DNA of 64,000 nucleotides from Amycolatopsis jejuensis (lineage in GTDB: Bacteria; Actinomycetota; Actinomycetes; Mycobacteriales; Pseudonocardiaceae): contig NZ_JNYZ01000006.1 in the NCBI RefSeq assembly GCF_000717335.1, forward strand, positions 124,001 through 188,000, written 5' to 3'. Of the stretch, positions 17,079 through 26,150 are shown piece by piece. The notes below the pieces were generated by a model. That model was not told where the DNA came from. It did not search any database and saw only the letters and a program-made list of their open reading frames with translations. Within the stretch, counting starts at the first letter, position 1. Every line of letters begins with the position of its first letter. A program made the position numbers and the translations under genes.

Positions 17079-19196
17079 TTGACTCCGGAAGGCCCTCACC
17101 CGTCGCCGGGGCCGCGCAAGCGGTACCGCATCGGTTTCGACATCGGCGGCACGTTCACGGATTTCGCCTTGCACGACGCCGAAACCGGTGAGCTGCACGT
17201 CTGGAAGCGGCTGTCCACCGGGGCGGACCCGTCGGTCGGCGCGCTGGCCGGAATCGAGGACGTGCTCCGGCTGGCCGGTGCCTCGCTCGCGGACGTCGGG
17301 CAGGTCGTGCACGGGACGACGATCGGCGCGAACACCGTGATCGAGCGGAAGGGCGCCGAGACCGCGCTGCTCGTGACCGAGGGCTTCCGCGACCTGCTGA
17401 TCATGCAGCGCCCGGCCCGGTACAGCACTTACGACCTGTGGTTCGACAAGCACGAGCCACTCGTTCCCCGCCATCGGGTGGTCCCGGTCCGGGAACGCCT
17501 CGCCCACGACGGGACCGTCGTCCGCGAACTGGACGAGAACGAGCTGCGGAGCGCGCTCGAAGGCCTGCGGGACAAGGGAATCGAAGCCGTCGCTGTGTCG
17601 CTGCTGCACTCCTACGCGGCCAGTGATCACGAGACGCGCGTCGGCAAGCTCGTCTCGCAAGTGCTTCCCGAAGCGTCGCTTTCCCTTTCCCATGAGGTGG
17701 CGCCGATCATCGGCGAGTACGAGCGCACCAGCACGACCGTGGTCAACGCGTACATCCAGCCCGCGTTCCGGCACTACCTCGATTCGCTGCAGGGAGCGCT
17801 GGCCGGCCGCGGGTTCACCGGCCAGGTGTTCATCAACCAGGGCAACGGCGGCTTGAGCACCCCGGCCGAGGTGGTCCGGCTGCCGATCCGGGCACTCGAA
17901 TCGGGCCCGGCCGCGGGCGTGTCCATGGCCGCGTGGATCGGGCGGGCGCACGGGCGTGGTGACCTGGTCGCCTTCGACATGGGCGGGACCACCGCGAAGG
18001 CGTGTCTCATCGAAGGCGGCGAACCGAAGATGGAGCGCGTCTTCGATGTGGACCAGACCTTGATGCGGGTCGGTACCGGGCTGCCGGTGGTGACCCCGTC
18101 GGTCGATCTCATCGAGATCGGGGCGGGCGGCGGCAGCATTGCGCGGGTGGGACTGGGAATCGTCGAGGTGGGGCCGGAAAGCGCCGGCGCCGAACCGGGG
18201 CCGATCTGTTACGGCGGGGGCGGAACCCGTCCGACGGTGACCGACGCCAACGTCGTCCTCGGCTATCTCAACCCGGACTTCTTCCTGGGCGGCCGGATGA
18301 GCCTGGACGTCGAGGGCGCCCGCGCCGTGATCGGCCGGGAGATCGGCACCCCGCTCGGCCTCGACGACGGCGGGGCGGCTTGGGGGGTTCACGAAGCGGT
18401 CACCAGCAACATGGAGCACGCGATCCGCGCGGTGTCCATCGAGCGCGGCCGGGACCCGCGGGACCTGACGCTGGTCGCCTTCGGCGGAGCCGGACCGACC
18501 CACGCGTCGCGGCTGGCTCGCAATCTCGGGATCGGCGAAGTGATCTTCCCCGCGGCGGCCGGGATCGCGTCGGCCGTCGGGCTGCTGCAGGCCGCGCCCC
18601 GGGTGGACCTGCCGCGGACGTTCGTGTCATTGCTGGACGACGAGGGGGTCGCGGCCCGGCTCACCGCCGAACTGGCCGAGCTGGCGGCAGAGGTGAACCA
18701 CCTGCTGGACAACGTCGCACCCGGCGCGCAGCGGTCCATTGTGTACCGGGCGGACATGCAGTACGTCGGACAGGGCCACGTTGTCGAGGTCGAGGTTCCG
18801 CGCTGTGCGGAGGACGAGCTGGCCGGTGCTTTGCGGGAACGCTTCGAGGCGGACTACGCCGGGATGTACGGCTACTCCTATCCGGATGCGCAAGCACAGA
18901 TCACCTCGATCACGGTGGTGGGCACCGCGCCCCCTGCCGCGTTCGACCTGCCGCCCAACACCGCGACCGGTGGCGAGACCGCGAGCCGTCCGGTCTATTT
19001 CCCGGAACTCTCCGGATATGCGGACTGCCCGGTGTACCGGCGGGACGATCTGCCTGCCGGGACGCGGATCGAAGGTCCCGCGGTGGTCGAGGACGGCCAG
19101 TGCGCGATCCTGCTGCTCCCCGGCGACGAGGCCACTGTGGACGATCACCGGAACGTGCTCGCCCGGATCGGCGGCCACGCCGAAGGAAGGGGCTGA
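17079..19196 (+). CDS. hyuA: Hydantoinase/oxoprolinase A-type ATPase subunit (HyuA)
   Basis: 705 residues. It begins RYRIGFDIGGTFTDFAL, the phosphate-binding motif of the ASKHA fold in HyuA/5-oxoprolinase/acetone carboxylase, with HGTTIGANTVIERKGA and a second nucleotide motif AFDMGGTTAKACLIEGG (about residue 300). TTG 17079 is preferred over GTG 17070 because GGGAGGAGGTGA (17062-17073) is an excellent ribosome site that would overlap the GTG. With HyuB it should open a lactam or hydantoin-type ring with ATP, or carboxylate a ketone as acetophenone carboxylase does. The gene follows the Mo hydroxylase after 75 bp; HyuB starts 2 bp after it. Confidence 0.88.
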   Translation: MTPEGPHPSPGPRKRYRIGFDIGGTFTDFALHDAETGELHVWKRLSTGADPSVGALAGIEDVLRLAGASLADVGQVVHGTTIGANTVIERKGAETALLVTEGFRDLLIMQRPARYSTYDLWFDKHEPLVPRHRVVPVRERLAHDGTVVRELDENELRSALEGLRDKGIEAVAVSLLHSYAASDHETRVGKLVSQVLPEASLSLSHEVAPIIGEYERTSTTVVNAYIQPAFRHYLDSLQGALAGRGFTGQVFINQGNGGLSTPAEVVRLPIRALESGPAAGVSMAAWIGRAHGRGDLVAFDMGGTTAKACLIEGGEPKMERVFDVDQTLMRVGTGLPVVTPSVDLIEIGAGGGSIARVGLGIVEVGPESAGAEPGPICYGGGGTRPTVTDANVVLGYLNPDFFLGGRMSLDVEGARAVIGREIGTPLGLDDGGAAWGVHEAVTSNMEHAIRAVSIERGRDPRDLTLVAFGGAGPTHASRLARNLGIGEVIFPAAAGIASAVGLLQAAPRVDLPRTFVSLLDDEGVAARLTAELAELAAEVNHLLDNVAPGAQRSIVYRADMQYVGQGHVVEVEVPRCAEDELAGALRERFEADYAGMYGYSYPDAQAQITSITVVGTAPPAAFDLPPNTATGGETASRPVYFPELSGYADCPVYRRDDLPAGTRIEGPAVVEDGQCAILLLPGDEATVDDHRNVLARIGGHAEGRG

Positions 19197-19198
19197 CC

Positions 19199-20926
19199 GT
19201 GGACCCGTTGACGCTCGGGGTGATGTGGCGCGGCCTGGTCGCGCTCACCAACGACGCCGGGGTGGTACTGCGCCGCACGGCGTACTCGGAGGCGGTCCGC
19301 GAGGGCCGCGACTTTTCGGTCGGGCTGTTCGACCGGCGCGGCCGGATGATCGTGCAGGGCGACTTCAGCCCGGGGCACCTCGGCTCGATGCCGTCGGCCA
19401 TCACGCATTTCCTGGAGTACTACGACGCAGGCGAGCTGCGCCCCGGGGATTGCCTGATCCTCAACGACCCGTGGATGGGATCCGGGCACCTGCCGGACTT
19501 CTTCATGCTCAGCCCGTGTTTCCTCGACGGCACCCTCGTCGGGTACGCGGTGAACTGCACGCACATGATCGACGTCGGCGGCGCGGCCCCCGGGTCGCAG
19601 CAGGTCGAAGGGATCAACGACCAGTTCCAGGAAGGGCTGCGGCTGTGGCCCACCCGGGTGTGGCGCGAGGGCGAGCCGAACAAGGAGGTCCTGCGGATCA
19701 TCGAGGCGAACGTCCGCGTCCCGGACAAGCTGCTCGGTGACCTGATGGCCATGCGCAACTGCAACCGGATCGTGGAGCAGCGGCTGGCCGAGCTGATCGG
19801 CAAGTACGGGATCGAGCGCTACGACGAGGCGTGCGACGAGATCCTCGACCGGTCGGAGGCGGCGATGCGGGCCGCGATCGGCGAGATGCCGGACGGCACC
19901 TACCACGCGGTCGACTACTTCGACGACTACGGCCCGGGCACCGACCCGCTGCGAATCGAGGTCGCGGTCACCGTGGACGGCGGTGCGGTCACCATCGACT
20001 TCACCGGTTCCAGCCCGCAGACCCGCTCGGGCATCAATGCGGTGCTCACCTATGTCCGCGCATTCTGTTACTACACGGTCAAATGCATCACCAGCGGGGC
20101 ATCCGTGCCGCAGAACGGCGGCTGCCTGCGGCCGATCACCTTTGTCGCGGAGCCGGGTTCGGTGGTCAACGCGCAGCCGCCGGCCGGGTCCGGCGCGCGG
20201 GCGATCATGCAGCAGCGGTTCGTCGACGTGCTGATGCTGGCGTTTTCCGAAGTGCTCCCGGACCGCGTCATCGCGGCCAGCTCGCACTGGGCCAACCCGA
20301 ACCTCGGCGGGTCCGACCCGCGCACCGGACGCCGGTTCGTGCACTACGACATCGTCATCGGCGGGTTCGGCGGGCGGCCGGAGTCCGACGGGATGGAGGC
20401 CACGCCGAGCGCCTTCAACATCGACGGCATTCCGGTGGAGGTCAACGAAAACTCGTACCCGGTGCGGGTCGAACGGCTCGAGCTGATCCCCGATTCGGCA
20501 GGCGCCGGGCGCAACCGGGGCGGACACGGCATCCGCAAGGACGTCGCGATGCTGGGCGAGCACATGATGTTTTCCAACCTCACCGACCGCCAGCGGTTCG
20601 CACCGCCCGGGATTCTCGGCGGGGCGCCCGGTGCGGTCGGCAGGACGGTGCTCAACGCCGACGCGCCGGAGCCGGTCGTCCTCGCGTCCAAGGGCACGTA
20701 TCAGCTCGACCACGGCGACGTCGTCAGCACGTGGCTCTCCGGCGGTGGTGGCTACGGTGACCCGCTGGATCGCGCAACCGAACGGGTGTCGGCCGACGTG
20801 GTCGCCGGGTTGCTGACCACCGCGAAGGCGGCGGAATCCTACGGGGTGGTCGTGGACGACGCTGGTGCCGTCGACGAGGCTGCGACGCGAGACCTGCGGG
20901 TCCGGCGCCGGGAGTCGGCGCGATGA
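19199..20926 (+). CDS. hyuB: Hydantoinase/oxoprolinase B-type subunit (HyuB)
   Basis: 575 residues from GTG 19199. It shows the HyuB pattern: REGRDFSVGLFDRRGRMIVQ, GDFSPGHLGSMPSAITHF, LNDPWMGSGHLPDFFM, and a late LPDRVIAASSHWANPNLGG. HyuB forms the catalytic partner of HyuA in N-methylhydantoinases, 5-oxoprolinases and related carboxylases. It is co-transcribed with HyuA, and its stop overlaps the ATG of the flavoprotein gene that follows (ATGA), tying ring opening to an oxidation step. Confidence 0.88.
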   Translation: MDPLTLGVMWRGLVALTNDAGVVLRRTAYSEAVREGRDFSVGLFDRRGRMIVQGDFSPGHLGSMPSAITHFLEYYDAGELRPGDCLILNDPWMGSGHLPDFFMLSPCFLDGTLVGYAVNCTHMIDVGGAAPGSQQVEGINDQFQEGLRLWPTRVWREGEPNKEVLRIIEANVRVPDKLLGDLMAMRNCNRIVEQRLAELIGKYGIERYDEACDEILDRSEAAMRAAIGEMPDGTYHAVDYFDDYGPGTDPLRIEVAVTVDGGAVTIDFTGSSPQTRSGINAVLTYVRAFCYYTVKCITSGASVPQNGGCLRPITFVAEPGSVVNAQPPAGSGARAIMQQRFVDVLMLAFSEVLPDRVIAASSHWANPNLGGSDPRTGRRFVHYDIVIGGFGGRPESDGMEATPSAFNIDGIPVEVNENSYPVRVERLELIPDSAGAGRNRGGHGIRKDVAMLGEHMMFSNLTDRQRFAPPGILGGAPGAVGRTVLNADAPEPVVLASKGTYQLDHGDVVSTWLSGGGGYGDPLDRATERVSADVVAGLLTTAKAAESYGVVVDDAGAVDEAATRDLRVRRRESAR

Positions 20927-22230
20927 CCGTCGAGTTTTCCTTCAATGGCAAGAAGATGACCGCGGGCGAGGGGCAGTCGGTCGCCGGTGCTCTGCTGGCG
21001 TGCGGACAGGAGGAACTGAGCCGCAGCTCCAAGTACCGTCGGCCGCGCGGGGTCTACTGTGCACACGGGCACTGCCCGAACTGCCTGGTACGAGTGGACG
21101 GTGTGCCGCATGTCCGGTCGTGTCTGGTTCCCGCCGGGCCTGGCATGCGGGTGGAGACGGAAGGATCCGCGGGCAAGCGGTTCGATGTGTACCGGTCGCT
21201 CGGCGTCATCGGGAAGTTCTTCCCGGTGGGCTTCCAGTACCGCTGGTTCAAACGGCAGAACGCGGCGTGGCGGCTGTGGGAGAACCAGCTGCGCAAACTC
21301 GCCGCGGAGACCGAGATCCCGGCTCCGTTCGACATCCCCGCGGGCGAGCGGCTACGCGCCGACCTGCTGGTGGTCGGGGCCGGTCCCGCCGGGATCGCAG
21401 CGGCGGCCACGGCGGCGCGGAGCGGGCTGCGCGTTGTGCTGGCCGGACGGCGGCCTCGGCTGGGTGGTTCGGCGGCTCCTGCCGTCGCCAGTGCGGATCT
21501 GCTTCAGGCAACGGAGTTCGTGCGCAGCGCCGAGAACGTCACCGTGGTAGCGCCGGGAACGGTGGTCGCCGGGTTCGGCGACCAGTACGTGATCGACCGG
21601 GGCGACCGGGCGCTGGAGGTGACCGCCACGGCCAGCGTGCTGGCCACCGGGGCGTACGAGCGCGCGGTGGCTTTCCCCGGCAACGACCGGCCTGGGGTGC
21701 TGCTCACCAGCGGCCTGCATCGGCTGGTGTGCGAGGACGGGGTGCTCACCGGCGCGCGCGCCGTGCTGGTGGCCGAGGACGACACGGCGTACCGGCTGGC
21801 CGTCGATCTGCAGCGCGCCGGGCTGCGCATTCAGGCCATTGTGGACAGTCGGCCCGGCCCCGCGGTGGCCTTGCCGGAGGGGATCGAGGTGCTGACCGGC
21901 GCGCGCGTCACCGGGGTCCGCGGCCGTCGGCGGATCACCGGCGTGGCTATCGGCCAGCGGACCATCGCGTGCGATGTCGTCGGGATGAGCGGCGGGTGGC
22001 AGCGGGCCGACGAATTGCGGTACACGGTGACCAGCGTCGGCGACGCGGTGGTACACGGGGAGCGTGCGACCCGGATCGACCCGGCCGGATGGGAAAACGC
22101 GCCGCTGCCGGTGTTGCAAGGGGTCGGTGCGGTGGCCGGGACGATGGATGCGGACGCGGCCTTCACCGAGGGCTCGCTGGCGGGCGCTTGGGCCGCCGCG
22201 CAGCACACCGGGGGAGGAAACCATGGCTGA
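20923..22230 (+). CDS. [2Fe-2S]/FAD oxidoreductase, opine-oxidase or HcnA/B-like subunit
   Basis: 435 residues in two parts. Residues 1-90 are a ferredoxin-like domain with Cys residues in YCAHGHCPNCLVRVDG and VRSC, as in sarcosine oxidase alpha N-termini and HcnA. The rest is an NAD(P)/FAD two-dinucleotide oxidoreductase with a Rossmann motif LLVVGAGPAGIAAAATAARSG (about residue 147). It therefore looks like HcnA fused to the N-terminal part of HcnB/OoxA. With the two following genes it makes a three-subunit flavoprotein amine or imino-acid dehydrogenase (hydrogen cyanide synthase, opine oxidase, D-hydroxyproline dehydrogenase group). It overlaps HyuB upstream and the small ferredoxin gene downstream. 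Confidence 0.82.
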   Translation: MTVEFSFNGKKMTAGEGQSVAGALLACGQEELSRSSKYRRPRGVYCAHGHCPNCLVRVDGVPHVRSCLVPAGPGMRVETEGSAGKRFDVYRSLGVIGKFFPVGFQYRWFKRQNAAWRLWENQLRKLAAETEIPAPFDIPAGERLRADLLVVGAGPAGIAAAATAARSGLRVVLAGRRPRLGGSAAPAVASADLLQATEFVRSAENVTVVAPGTVVAGFGDQYVIDRGDRALEVTATASVLATGAYERAVAFPGNDRPGVLLTSGLHRLVCEDGVLTGARAVLVAEDDTAYRLAVDLQRAGLRIQAIVDSRPGPAVALPEGIEVLTGARVTGVRGRRRITGVAIGQRTIACDVVGMSGGWQRADELRYTVTSVGDAVVHGERATRIDPAGWENAPLPVLQGVGAVAGTMDADAAFTEGSLAGAWAAAQHTGGGNHG

Positions 22231-22504
22231 CAAAACCGTGCTCTGCCTGTGTCTCGACATCACCGAGCAGGATCTCGACCGGGCGGTGGCGGAGGGGTTC
22301 ACCGACGCCGAGACACTCAAGCGCTACACCGCGAGCTTCATGGGACCGTGCCAGGGAAAGTCCTGTATGGACACGATACTGGCGCGGCTGGCGGACAAGA
22401 CCGGCGTCGACCCGGAGTCTCTGCGCCGCCCGACGCTGCGGCCCCCGGCGCATCCGATCCGGCTGGGGATCCTGGCCGGTCTGGGAGGTGCTGATGCCTC
22501 CTAG
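22223..22504 (+). CDS. BFD-like [2Fe-2S] small subunit
   Basis: 93 residues. Cys pattern C-x-C in VLCLCLDI near the N-terminus, then GPCQGKSCMDT about 35 residues later, the signature of the BFD-like [2Fe-2S] domain found at the C-terminus of HcnB/OoxA and SoxA-like proteins. Here the domain is a separate gene instead of a fusion, which is slightly unusual. GGGGAGGAAA precedes the ATG. It overlaps the FAD/FeS gene by 8 bp and the DAO gene by 11 bp, so the three are surely co-translated. Expected role: electron transfer between the two flavoprotein subunits. Confidence 0.82.
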   Translation: MADKTVLCLCLDITEQDLDRAVAEGFTDAETLKRYTASFMGPCQGKSCMDTILARLADKTGVDPESLRRPTLRPPAHPIRLGILAGLGGADAS

Positions 22505-23693
22505 GATCCTTCCGGGCGCGAAACCGTTGCGCGACTGCGAGATCGCGATCATCGGCGGTGGGGTGCACGGCCTGTCGCTCGCGTACCACCTGGCGAAGTC
22601 CGGGCGCAAGAACATCGCGGTGTTCGAGCGGTCGTACCTCGGCGCGGGCGCGAGCGGACGCAATTTGTCGCTGATCCGCAGTTCCTGGCAGCAACGCGCG
22701 TGGGCGGAACTGGTGTGGTACTGCCGCCAGATCTGGAGCCGGATCTCGGTGGAGCTGGACTACAACGTCATGCTGACCGAGCGTGGTTCGTACCTGTGCA
22801 TCCACAGTGAACAGTCGATCGCGGTCGCTCGCGAAGCGGTGGCTATGCAGAACTCGCTGGGCATTCCCACCCGGATCGTCAGCCGCGCGGAGCTCGCGAA
22901 TGCCGTGCCACAGCTGGACACCGAGGGAATGCTCGGCGCCGTCCACGATCCGACGGCCTGCATCTCACGGCACGACGCGCTGGTGTGGGGTTACGCCCGG
23001 GCAGCCGCCCGCCTCGGGGTCGCGGTGCACACGGAAACCGCGGTGACCGGGATGCAGGTGATCGGCGGGAGGGTGAACCGGGTCGTGACCGATCGTGGGT
23101 CGGTCGCTGCCGGGATGGTGGTCGACTGCGCGGGTTCCGGCTCGGCGGAGGTCGCGGAGATGGCCGGGGTCACGCTCCCCATCCGGAAGCTGGCGCTGGA
23201 GATGTTCGTGACCGAGCCGTACCGGGCTTACCTCGATCCGATCGTCTCGGTGATCGAGGACCAGGCGTACCTCATGCAGACGTCCCGCGGGGAGTTCGTC
23301 GGCGGCGCCGAGCCCACCGGGCACGTCGGCACGCCGAGGCTGGCTACCAGCTACGCGGCGCTGCGGCAGTCGGCGGCAGTCCTCGCGCGGCTGTTTCCCG
23401 CACTGCGCGGGGTGAACATCCTGCGGTCGTGGGCCGGGCTGATCGACATGACGCCGGACGGCGCCGGGCTGGTCGGGGAGACCGAGGAACGCCCGGGGTT
23501 CTTCCTGGACTGCGGATGGGGCGGCGAGGGCTACATGGTGTCGGTCGGCACCGGACCGCTGCTCGCCGAGTACCTGAACACCGGGGTGCTGGACCGGCGC
23601 CTGAAACCGTTCCACTTCAGCCGGTTCGCCGCCGGGGAGCGGCTGGACGACGGGCTGCTCGTGGTGGACGCCGCGGGCGAGACCCGGGCTTGA
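22494..23693 (+). CDS. DAO-type FAD oxidoreductase (sarcosine oxidase beta/HcnC/OoxB-like)
   Basis: 399 residues. FAD-binding Rossmann motif EIAIIGGGVHGLSLAYHLAK at residue ~16 and the flavin-site segment GAGASGRNLSLIRSSW; the C-terminal GLIDMTPDGAGLVGE and DCGWGGEGYMVSVGTGPLLAEY match the sarcosine oxidase beta/HcnC group. This is the subunit that oxidises the substrate C-N bond of a secondary or primary amine. A longer in-frame upstream reading frame crosses two other genes and was rejected; the ATG at 22494 has GGGAGG in front. The oxidation product (2-oxo acid or aldehyde) could feed the ligase or aminotransferase downstream. Confidence 0.86.
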   Translation: MPPRILPGAKPLRDCEIAIIGGGVHGLSLAYHLAKSGRKNIAVFERSYLGAGASGRNLSLIRSSWQQRAWAELVWYCRQIWSRISVELDYNVMLTERGSYLCIHSEQSIAVAREAVAMQNSLGIPTRIVSRAELANAVPQLDTEGMLGAVHDPTACISRHDALVWGYARAAARLGVAVHTETAVTGMQVIGGRVNRVVTDRGSVAAGMVVDCAGSGSAEVAEMAGVTLPIRKLALEMFVTEPYRAYLDPIVSVIEDQAYLMQTSRGEFVGGAEPTGHVGTPRLATSYAALRQSAAVLARLFPALRGVNILRSWAGLIDMTPDGAGLVGETEERPGFFLDCGWGGEGYMVSVGTGPLLAEYLNTGVLDRRLKPFHFSRFAAGERLDDGLLVVDAAGETRA

Positions 23694-23702
23694 GGGGGCA
23701 CC

Positions 23703-25223
23703 ATGTACCGGCACCTGATCGAGCGGACCGTGCGCATGCACGGCGACCGCCCCGCGGTGATCTGCGGCGGCGTCACGCGGACATACGCGGAGGTCCACGA
23801 ACGGGCCAAACGGCTGGCGAACGCGCTCGCCGCGCGGGGCTGCCGTCCCGGGGACCGGATTGCGGTACTGCTGCACAACTGCCCGGAGTACCTCGAACTC
23901 GACCTGGCGCTGGCGTTGGCCGGGTACGTGCGGGTGTCGCTGAACGTCCGCGCTCCGGCCGGACAGCAGCTCACCGTCCTGTCCGACTCGGGTGCGACCG
24001 CGCTGATCTACGCCGAGAGATTTGCTGACGTGGCAGGGGAAATCCTGGCCGCCAACGACGTACGGGCGGTGTTGTGTCTCGGTGGTGGCGACAATGACTA
24101 CGATGCCGCACTGGCGGCGGCGCCGGACGAGCCGCCTGCCGCCGATCCGGCGCCGGACTCGCTGTACTGCCTCTTCTACACCTCGGGTACGACCGGACGG
24201 CCGAAGGGCGTGATGCTCACCCACGCCGCGTATCTGGCGGTGGCGCACCATCTGCTGCTGGAGTTCGGGCCGGTGCACGCGGGGGACAAGATCGTGCTCA
24301 CCCAGCCGCTCAGCCACGGCGGCGGATTCTTCCTGCTGCCCTGGTTCCTGAGCGGCGCGACCTGCATCGTGATGGAGCGGTTCGATCCGGCCGGTTGCCT
24401 CGAACTGACCGCCCGGCACGGCGCGCAGACCCTCAAGGTGGTGCCGACGATGCTGCTGCAGATGCTGTCCGCCGGGGTCAGCGCACCCGACCTGCCTGCA
24501 CTGAAGAAGATCATCTACGGTGCGTCCCCGATGCCCGCGCAGCAGCTCGGCGACCTGATGGACACGTTCGGCGGAGTCTTCGCCCAGCTGTACGGCCAGG
24601 CCGAAGCGCCGATGTGCATCACCGTGCTCGACGAACGGGACCATCTCGCGGGTGGCCGGTTGCTGTCGTCGGCCGGACGGCCGTGGCGCGGCGCCGAGGT
24701 GCGGGTGGTCGACCCGGCGGGCCGGGACGTCGCGCCCGGGGAACCCGGTGAGGTGATCGTGCGCGGACCGCACCTGATGGCCGGGTACTGGAAGCAGCCG
24801 GAGCTCACCGCCCAGGTGCTGCGGAACGGCTACCTGCACACCCGCGACCTGGCCGAAACGGACGACCGCGGGTACGTCTACCTGCTCGGGCGCACTGACG
24901 AAATGATCATCAGCGGCGGGTTCAACATCGCGCCGCGCGTCGTCGAGGACGTGCTCAACCGGCATCCGGCGATTCTGGATTCGGCCGTCATCGGCGTGCC
25001 GCACGACACGCTCGGCCAGGAGGTGGCCGCGTTCGTGAGCCTGCGCCCCGGGCGGGACGCGACCGCCGAGGAGATCATCGCCTACGCGAAAACCGAGCTG
25101 GGGTACCAGAAACCCCGCCGGATCGAGTTCCGGGCCACGCTGCCGCGCAACGCCTACGGCAAGGTCTCGCGGCCGGAGCTGGTGCCCGGCCAGGACAACC
25201 GAGGAGAACTGTCCGATGTCTGA
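23703..25223 (+). CDS. AMP-dependent acyl-CoA synthetase/ligase
   Basis: 506 residues of the ANL superfamily. Visible motifs: P-loop YTSGTTGRPKGVMLTH (about residue 160), YGQAEAPM region, GYWKQPELT, the hinge GRTDEMIISGGFNI and the C-terminal catalytic Lys in NAYGKVSR. It activates a carboxylate as acyl-AMP and then acyl-CoA. It starts 9 bp after the DAO gene and overlaps the aminotransferase start by 8 bp. It probably activates the carboxylic acid formed by ring opening or deamination so that it can enter beta-oxidation-like steps. Long-chain specificity is not suggested by context. Confidence 0.87.
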   Translation: MYRHLIERTVRMHGDRPAVICGGVTRTYAEVHERAKRLANALAARGCRPGDRIAVLLHNCPEYLELDLALALAGYVRVSLNVRAPAGQQLTVLSDSGATALIYAERFADVAGEILAANDVRAVLCLGGGDNDYDAALAAAPDEPPAADPAPDSLYCLFYTSGTTGRPKGVMLTHAAYLAVAHHLLLEFGPVHAGDKIVLTQPLSHGGGFFLLPWFLSGATCIVMERFDPAGCLELTARHGAQTLKVVPTMLLQMLSAGVSAPDLPALKKIIYGASPMPAQQLGDLMDTFGGVFAQLYGQAEAPMCITVLDERDHLAGGRLLSSAGRPWRGAEVRVVDPAGRDVAPGEPGEVIVRGPHLMAGYWKQPELTAQVLRNGYLHTRDLAETDDRGYVYLLGRTDEMIISGGFNIAPRVVEDVLNRHPAILDSAVIGVPHDTLGQEVAAFVSLRPGRDATAEEIIAYAKTELGYQKPRRIEFRATLPRNAYGKVSRPELVPGQDNRGELSDV

Positions 25224-26148
25224 AAAGGTCCCCGAGATCGCCCCGTACAAACGGGGGTTCGCCTGTGTGGACGGGGAGTTCGTGCCCGCCGCCACCGCCT
25301 CCGTTTCCATCTTCGACCACAGTTTCCTCTACGGTGACGGGGTGTTCGAGTCGATCGTGTGCCGCGGCGGCCGGTTGTTCGCGTTGCGCCCGCACCTCGA
25401 CCGGCTCTGGGCGTCCTGCCAGTACCTGCAGATCACGCCGCCGTACGACCAGGAGCAGATCGCCGGGTTCATCACGGAACTGTTGCGGCGCAACGAGCTT
25501 TCCGAAGGTTACGTCCGGGTGGTGATCAGCAGGGGCGAGGGGTATCCGGTGTCCGACCCGCGGAAGGCGGTCAACCCCACGCTGGTCATCTCCGTCCAGG
25601 GCGCGCCTGCGGTGGTCCGGCCGCCCGAGGTCGGGGTGAAGCTGGCGATCGCGTCCACCCGGCGGACCCCGGCGATCTGCCTCGAACCGCGGGTTAAGTC
25701 GAACAACTACCTCAACCACATCGTCGCGAAACTCGAGGCGATCGCCGCGGGCGCCGACGACGCGATCCTGCTCGACCTCGACGGGAACGTCGCGGAGCTG
25801 CCGGTGGCGAACATCTTCGCCAGGCACGGGGACGTCCTGTCCACGCCGCCGTCGAACGGGATCCTCGCGGGGATCACCCGGGCGACCGTGCTGCGGCTGA
25901 TCGCCGAGGGCGCCACCGGGCCGGAGCTGACGGTCGTCCAGCGGGTGATGGCCGCCTACGATCTCTTCACCGCGGAAGAGGTCTTCATCGTGGGCACCGG
26001 GACCGGGGTCACGTTCGTCGAGACGATCGACGGTCGGCAGATCGGCGACGGCACTGCCGGGCCGGTGACCAAACGGCTGAGGGACGCGTACACCGAACTG
26101 CTGCGGCGAGGCGAGCTCGAGCCGCAGCTGGCCAGCGAAGGAGCGTAG
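25216..26148 (+). CDS. Class IV PLP aminotransferase (BCAT/D-amino acid transaminase-like)
   Basis: 310 residues. N-terminal GEFVPAATASVSIFDHSFLYGDGVFES is the fold-type IV signature; the PLP Lys lies in RVKSNNYLNHIVAKLEA (about residue 163), followed by ILLDLDGNVAELPVANIF where the Glu region binds the pyridine nitrogen. BCATs, D-amino-acid transaminases and 4-amino-4-deoxychorismate lyases share this pattern, and I cannot separate them without alignment. In this operon it would move an amino group onto or off an intermediate made by the amine dehydrogenase. It overlaps the ligase by 8 bp; the SDR starts 2 bp later. Confidence 0.85.
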   Translation: MSEKVPEIAPYKRGFACVDGEFVPAATASVSIFDHSFLYGDGVFESIVCRGGRLFALRPHLDRLWASCQYLQITPPYDQEQIAGFITELLRRNELSEGYVRVVISRGEGYPVSDPRKAVNPTLVISVQGAPAVVRPPEVGVKLAIASTRRTPAICLEPRVKSNNYLNHIVAKLEAIAAGADDAILLDLDGNVAELPVANIFARHGDVLSTPPSNGILAGITRATVLRLIAEGATGPELTVVQRVMAAYDLFTAEEVFIVGTGTGVTFVETIDGRQIGDGTAGPVTKRLRDAYTELLRRGELEPQLASEGA

Positions 26149-26150
26149 CC

